Assembly (NCBI GenBank): GCA_013205155.1
Contig: JABMMT010000222.1
Span: forward strand, 1-9,258
DNA: 9,258 nt
Direction of reading: 5' to 3'
Source of the DNA: Betaproteobacteria bacterium
Lineage (GTDB): Bacteria; Pseudomonadota; Gammaproteobacteria; Burkholderiales; Burkholderiaceae
The notes below the pieces were generated by a model. It was not told the DNA's origin. It saw nothing but the letters and a program-made list of their open reading frames with translations, and searched no databases. Shown piece by piece: positions 5,950 to 9,258 of the stretch (its first letter is position 1; each line of letters begins with the position of its first letter). A program made the position numbers and the translations under genes.

Positions 5950-6624
5950 ATGGAAAAAACTTATAGACCACTTTATACCCCAGAAGAAAGGGTAAGGAGA
6001 GATGCGACTAAATGGACCTTGGTTCAGGGAATCTTAGCGCCTATTCAGTTTGTTGTTTTCCTAGTCAGCCTTTATCTCGTTCTGCGTTTTTTATTCACTG
6101 GAGAGGGTGAGAATGCAGCGAATGTTTCAGTAGTGGTTAAAACACTCACGCTCTACACCATCATGATCACTGGATGCATTTGGGAAAAAGTTGTTTTCAA
6201 TTGCTACTTATTTGCGCCAGCATTCTTTTGGGAAGATGTATTTAGTATGCTGGTATTACTTTTGCATACCTTGTATTTAGTGGCCTTGGCAACCGGATAT
6301 TTAGACCAATATCAATTAATGATTTTGGCATTGGCAGCATATGCTACTTACGTGATTAATGCGGGCCAATTTATCTGGAAGCTGCGCATGGCGCGCCTAG
6401 ACCAAGAAAAGAAGAAGCATGAATCGATGGTTGGCGTTGAGGCTGTTCGCTTACAAACTAGCCAAGCTACAAGCCTTAGGAATTCTAGAGTAACCCTAAC
6501 AGGGTTGAGTATGGAGGAGTCAGAAGAGTTGCATCGTAATCTTATACAAGGGACGCAATTTTTTGGATTCATTGCAGTAATGGCGCACCTGCTTGCCTAC
6601 ATCTATTTTCCATGGTTGAAATAA
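5950..6624 (+). CDS. bchF: BchF (3-vinyl bacteriochlorophyllide hydratase) fused to a light-harvesting beta-type domain
   Basis: BchF hydrates the 3-vinyl group of (bacterio)chlorophyllide in BChl a synthesis. Residues 1-150 are a complete BchF with the family landmarks YTPEERVRRDATKWTLVQG (9-27), IWEKVVF, FAPAFFWEDVFS (88-99) and AYATYVINAGQFIWKLR (130-146). Four membrane segments lie at about 26-49, 60-78, 95-115 and 121-143, with positive N- and C-flanks inside. Usual family length is about 160-170 residues; this protein has 224. After a charged linker (151-180), residues 181-224 match antenna beta polypeptides: TGLSMEESEELH (184-195), A209-x-x-x-H213, and P221-W222-L223 at the end. With four segments in BchF, the added helix would start in the cytoplasm, which is the normal beta orientation. 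The frame is continuous, with no stop or ribosome binding site between the parts. The gene is followed after 19 nt by bchM. Confidence 0.92.
   Translation: MEKTYRPLYTPEERVRRDATKWTLVQGILAPIQFVVFLVSLYLVLRFLFTGEGENAANVSVVVKTLTLYTIMITGCIWEKVVFNCYLFAPAFFWEDVFSMLVLLLHTLYLVALATGYLDQYQLMILALAAYATYVINAGQFIWKLRMARLDQEKKKHESMVGVEAVRLQTSQATSLRNSRVTLTGLSMEESEELHRNLIQGTQFFGFIAVMAHLLAYIYFPWLK
6490..6621 (+). other. Light-harvesting beta (PufB/PucB-like) domain at the BchF C-terminus
   Basis: This covers residues 181-224 of the fusion. Compared with Rhodobacter PufB as I remember it, the two histidines are 18 residues apart in both (H195 and H213). The A-x-x-x-H ligand motif is intact, and H+8, H+9 and H+10 are P, W, L (P, W, F in PufB). 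One hydrophobic helix spans about 204-223. The BChl-ligating His and the H-bonding-region Trp are therefore kept, so pigment binding is plausible. An internal ATG at 6427 (Met160), after purine-rich AAGAAAAGAAGAAG, could also give a free 65-residue polypeptide. Confidence 0.85.
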
Positions 6625-6625
6625 G

Positions 6626-6634
6626 TAAAGGTGA
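6626..6634 (+). promoter_or_regulatory. Ribosome binding site of bchM
   Basis: TAAAGGTGA ends 9 nt before ATG 6644 and lies immediately after the bchF stop. It confirms the bchM start and shows that bchM is translated independently of the fusion gene. Confidence 0.6.
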
Positions 6635-6643
6635 TTTTTAGAG

Positions 6644-7369
6644 ATGCTTGAAAATTCTTACACTCAAAAGCGTACTCAGCTTCAGGAGTATTTCGATCGC
6701 ACAGCAGTGGACGCTTGGGCGAAGTTAACATCGACAGCCAAAGTAAGCGGTATCCGAGCTAAGGTTCGTGCGGGTCGCGAAGAAATGCGCCATTTGCTAC
6801 TCAGTTATTTGCCTAATGATTTGACTGGCCAGCGTGTTTTAGATGCTGGCTGTGGAACTGGAGTTTTGGCAGCCGATTTAGCAAGGCGGGGCGCTCATGT
6901 CGTCGCGATTGATTTATCGCCAACTCTAGTAGATTTGGCCCGCGAGAGAATTGGTCAGGATTTTGGATCTGGTTCCATTGAGTTTCGCTCTGGTGACATG
7001 CTGGATCCAGCCTTAGGTGAATTTGATCATGTGGTTTGTATGGATTCGATGATTCACTATCATCATTTGGACATTGCTGATGCGATGGCTAAGCTTGCTG
7101 AAAGGACCCGGGCTAATATCGCCTTTACCTTTGCTCCTAATAACGCAGCATTGAGTACCTTGTTGACTATCGGTAGCTTATTTCCGAGAAGTGATCGATC
7201 ACCATTTATTCAACCGATTTCGATTGATTCCCTCACGAGAACTTTTAGTCAGCATGATGGTCTAGTGGATTGGGCGCCAGTCAGCACACAAAAAGTACAA
7301 CGCGCTTTTTATTTTTCACAGGCTATGCGTTTAAGCAAAAAGCCATCTGATCAGAATAAAGCGCGATAA
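6644..7369 (+). CDS. bchM: BchM, Mg-protoporphyrin IX O-methyltransferase
   Basis: BchM transfers a methyl group from S-adenosylmethionine to the C13 propionate of Mg-protoporphyrin IX, the step after Mg-chelatase and before cyclisation of ring E. The 241-residue protein matches the family length. It has an N-terminal lid-like helical part with EYFDRTAVDAWAKL (15-28), SAM motif I VLDAGCGTG (65-73), motif II VVAID (86-90), GDML (117-120), and the post-motif CMDSMIHYHH (132-141). A C-terminal region about TRTFSQHDGLVDW is also typical. ATG 6644 is supported by an RBS. The gene sits between bchF and lhaA with gaps of 19 and 2 nt. In Rhodobacter the genes bchNBHL lie between bchF and bchM; here they are absent. 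Confidence 0.94.
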   Translation: MLENSYTQKRTQLQEYFDRTAVDAWAKLTSTAKVSGIRAKVRAGREEMRHLLLSYLPNDLTGQRVLDAGCGTGVLAADLARRGAHVVAIDLSPTLVDLARERIGQDFGSGSIEFRSGDMLDPALGEFDHVVCMDSMIHYHHLDIADAMAKLAERTRANIAFTFAPNNAALSTLLTIGSLFPRSDRSPFIQPISIDSLTRTFSQHDGLVDWAPVSTQKVQRAFYFSQAMRLSKKPSDQNKAR

Positions 7370-7371
7370 CA

Positions 7372-8820
7372 ATGAAAATCTTTACTCTGACCTGGCGTGG
7401 CAAAGAGTTATTTGAAAATTGGAAGAGAGTGAGTCCAAGGTTCTTACCTTTTGCCGATATCGCCACCAAAGAGTTGCCATTAAGTCGTCTCTTGAGGTTG
7501 TCACTATTTCAAGTCTCTGTAGGTATGGCGATGGTGATGCTGATTGGTACCCTCAATCGGGTCATGATTGTTGAGTTGCAAGTGAGCGCTGCTTTAGTTT
7601 CCATTATGGTAGCCTTGCCGCTGCTGTTTGCTCCCTTTAGAGCATTGATTGGATTCAAGAGTGATAGCCATAAGTCTTTTCTGGGATGGCGCAGGGTACC
7701 TTATATCTGGATTGGCTCTTGGCTGCAGTTCGGTGGCTTTGCAATCATGCCATTTGCATTAATTTTGTTGTCAGGTGATACCACCTGGCCAGCTTGGTTT
7801 GCGCAAGCTGCAACTGGACTTGCTTTTTTATTGGTAGGCGCTGGTATGCAGACCACACAAACTGCTGGCCTGGCTTTAGCATCGGACTTGTCTGAACCAG
7901 AGTCTAGACCAAGAGTGGTCGCGCTGATGTACATGATGCTGTTAGTTGGCATGGCAGTCAGTAGCGCCATCTTTGGCTATTTGCTAATTGATATCACCCC
8001 TATTTTGTTGATTCGGGTGGTGCAGGGCGTTGCTGCAACTACTTTGATATTGAACTTAATTGCCGCTTGGAAACAAGAGCCTCGCCAACCGCATTTAACA
8101 GCGCACTCCATTCCAACCCCCAGCTTTAAAGAAACTTGGGCAACCTTTTCACAGCAGGGCAAAGTGATGCGCTTCTTGGTAGCTTTGGGTTTGGGTACTG
8201 CCGCATTTAGCATGCAAGACATTATTTTGGAGCCTTATGGTGCTGAAGTATTAGGTCTATCAGTCAGTGCTACGACAGTATTAACTAGCCTTACCTCTTT
8301 GGGTGCTCTGCTTGCTTTTGGGGTGGCTGCACGTTATTTAAATCGCACCATTGATCCATATCGTCTTGCCTCCATTGGCGCCTTGTTTGGCATTGTGGCG
8401 TTTAGCTGCGTGATTTTTTCTGAGCCCTTACTTTCCCCCACGCTATTTCGTTGCGGGGCATTTTTGATTGGCTTTGGAGGCGGATTATTTGCTGTCAGTA
8501 CTTTAACTGCCGCAATGAGTTTTGAGTCAGGCGGCATGAATGGTTTAGTCCTGGGTGCTTGGGGTGCAGTACACGCTACTGCATCTGGTGTTGCAATTGC
8601 AGCTGGTGGAGTGATACGGGATGTGATTTCTAGTCTAGCGACTAGTGGTCTCTTAGGAGATGGCCTCATTTCTACTGCTACAGGCTATAGCTTTGTGTAT
8701 CACATTGAATTTTATTTATTGTTTGCTACATTAATTGCAATTGGGCCTTTAGTTGTGATGAATAAGCATGCTGTAATGAATGTTTCAAAGAAGTTTGGTT
8801 TAGATGAATTACCAAGTTAA
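7372..8820 (+). CDS. lhaA: LhaA, PucC-family (BCD) membrane protein for LH1 assembly
   Basis: LhaA is a 12-helix major-facilitator-like membrane protein that assists LH1 assembly, probably by delivering BChl to antenna polypeptides. The 482-residue product shows the strong family signature FAPFRALIGFKSDSHKSFLG followed by WRRVPYIWIGS (residues 86-116). It also has QTTQTAGLALASDLS in the fourth helix region, a central hydrophilic loop around 235-260, LGTAAFSMQDIILEPYGAEV, and Gly-rich C-terminal helices (GFGGGLF, GLVLGAWGAVHATASG). PucC is the close paralogue, but the position between bchM and puhA identifies LhaA. ATG 7372 begins 2 nt after the bchM stop without a clear SD, so translation is probably coupled to bchM. 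Confidence 0.93.
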   Translation: MKIFTLTWRGKELFENWKRVSPRFLPFADIATKELPLSRLLRLSLFQVSVGMAMVMLIGTLNRVMIVELQVSAALVSIMVALPLLFAPFRALIGFKSDSHKSFLGWRRVPYIWIGSWLQFGGFAIMPFALILLSGDTTWPAWFAQAATGLAFLLVGAGMQTTQTAGLALASDLSEPESRPRVVALMYMMLLVGMAVSSAIFGYLLIDITPILLIRVVQGVAATTLILNLIAAWKQEPRQPHLTAHSIPTPSFKETWATFSQQGKVMRFLVALGLGTAAFSMQDIILEPYGAEVLGLSVSATTVLTSLTSLGALLAFGVAARYLNRTIDPYRLASIGALFGIVAFSCVIFSEPLLSPTLFRCGAFLIGFGGGLFAVSTLTAAMSFESGGMNGLVLGAWGAVHATASGVAIAAGGVIRDVISSLATSGLLGDGLISTATGYSFVYHIEFYLLFATLIAIGPLVVMNKHAVMNVSKKFGLDELPS

Positions 8821-8844
8821 CTGGTAGTAAAGTATGTTTTTTTT

Positions 8845-8859
8845 CAATAAGCATTATTG
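8845..8859. repeat. AT-rich inverted repeat upstream of puhA
   Basis: CAATAA-GCA-TTATTG is a perfect 6-bp inverted repeat in the 55-nt lhaA-puhA gap, directly after a T8 tract (8837-8844) and just before the puhA ribosome binding site. It could be an operator, a weak leader hairpin or a processing element. The U-run lies on the wrong side for a rightward terminator, so read-through into puhA is expected. Confidence 0.35.
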
Positions 8860-8864
8860 TTAAA

Positions 8865-8869
8865 GGGAG
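8865..8869 (+). promoter_or_regulatory. Ribosome binding site of puhA
   Basis: GGGAG (within AAAGGGAGA) lies 6 nt upstream of ATG 8876 and fixes the start of puhA. Confidence 0.65.
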
Positions 8870-8875
8870 AGCAAG

Positions 8876-9258
8876 ATGGCAACCGGAGCAATTACAGAAT
8901 ATATAGATGTTGCGCAATTGGTTCTATATGCATTTTGGGTATTTTTTTTCGGTCTAGTGTATTACCTCACCTTAGAGGGTAAGCGTGAAGGTTTTCCGCT
9001 GGAGTACGACATTCGTGGAGAAACGCGACGAGCGATCGGAATAGTCGGTATGCCTGCACCAAAGACTTTTCATACGGAGTATTTTGGTGATGTGACCCAG
9101 CCAAAAGATGAGCCCCTTGAAAAAGTAGCCGCTCGACCTTCAAGCTATTTAAACGGCGCCCCTTTAATCCCAACCGGAAATCCGATGTTGGATGGAGTGG
9201 GGCCAGGTGCCTTTACGAAGCGCGCAGATATTCCTGATATGACATCAGAAGGTCAAAA
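8876..9258 (+). CDS. puhA: PuhA, photosynthetic reaction centre H subunit (5' part, cut by right edge)
   Basis: PuhA is the single-span subunit that caps the cytoplasmic face of the L/M reaction centre and shapes the proton path to QB. The first 127 residues are visible, about half of the normal protein. They show a short periplasmic N-terminus, one membrane helix (about 12-32, AQLVLYAFWVFFFGLVYYL), and then the conserved juxtamembrane sequence REGFPLE (37-43). The cytoplasmic domain follows with PAPKTF (60-65), PTGNPMLDGVGPGAF (99-113) and KRADIPDM (115-122), all typical of the family. The gene was read directly from the sequence and continues beyond the window. It follows lhaA by 55 nt, in the usual bchM-lhaA-puhA order. 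Confidence 0.95.
   Translation, partial: MATGAITEYIDVAQLVLYAFWVFFFGLVYYLTLEGKREGFPLEYDIRGETRRAIGIVGMPAPKTFHTEYFGDVTQPKDEPLEKVAARPSSYLNGAPLIPTGNPMLDGVGPGAFTKRADIPDMTSEGQ

Noticed and set aside
6427..6624. Beta antenna domain as an independent pufB/pucB gene with bchF ending before it
   Set aside because: No stop codon separates it from bchF, there is no strong ribosome binding site, and no alpha (pufA/pucA) partner follows; bchM follows instead. A fusion is the simpler reading, with an internal start only as an addition.
8334..8669. 111-codon minus-strand frame inside lhaA
   Set aside because: Antisense shadow of conserved LhaA coding sequence; the product has no recognisable features.
8967..9173. 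68-codon minus-strand frame inside puhA
   Set aside because: Antisense shadow of puhA, whose family motifs are clear on the plus strand.
1..9258. tRNA, rRNA, CRISPR array, insertion sequence or phage genes
   Set aside because: No cloverleaf-like sequence, spaced direct-repeat array, transposase motif or terminal inverted repeats seen; almost all the sequence is accounted for by photosynthesis genes.

Overview
This window is an edge-to-edge piece of a purple-bacterial photosynthesis gene cluster. The spheroidene-type carotenoid genes (crtA, crtC, crtD), the PpsR/PpaA regulator pair, BChl a genes (bchF, bchM), the assembly factor lhaA and the reaction-centre H subunit puhA place it in a proteobacterial anoxygenic phototroph. 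The AT-leaning coding sequence and the gene set look most like a freshwater betaproteobacterium of the Polynucleobacter / Burkholderiaceae type. That placement is inference from gene content and sequence feel, not from a search.

Layout. Positions 2-256 (+) are the 3' end of an unrecognised gene, convergent with what follows. Positions 275-5655 (-) are one compact leftward operon read ppaA > ppsR > crtA > crtD > crtC. All its junctions are tight or overlapping, and crtD and crtC overlap by up to 349 nt. Positions 5656-5949 are the only real intergenic region, a divergent control region with several dyads, one sigma-54-like -24/-12 element and one near-consensus PpsR operator. Positions 5950-9258 (+) are the rightward operon bchF > bchM > lhaA > puhA, with puhA running off the right edge.

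How the genes work together. PpsR (PAS-PAS-HTH repressor) and PpaA/AerR (B12-binding antirepressor) are encoded first in the operon that makes the last carotenoid steps (CrtD desaturation, CrtC hydration, CrtA ketolation). The rightward operon supplies two BChl steps (BchM Mg-protoporphyrin methylation, BchF 3-vinyl hydration), the LhaA factor for LH1 assembly, and PuhA. Redox and light control of both directions probably converges on the 294-nt divergent region.

Main discovery candidate. BchF is 224 residues, about 55-65 longer than the usual protein. Its extra C-terminus is a recognisable light-harvesting beta (PufB/PucB-type) polypeptide: the TGL(T/S)...ELH motif, the A-x-x-x-H BChl-ligand motif exactly 18 residues later, and the terminal P-W-L at the canonical +8/+9/+10 positions. 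A BChl biosynthetic enzyme appears to be covalently fused to a one-helix BChl-binding antenna domain, in a topology that fits both halves.
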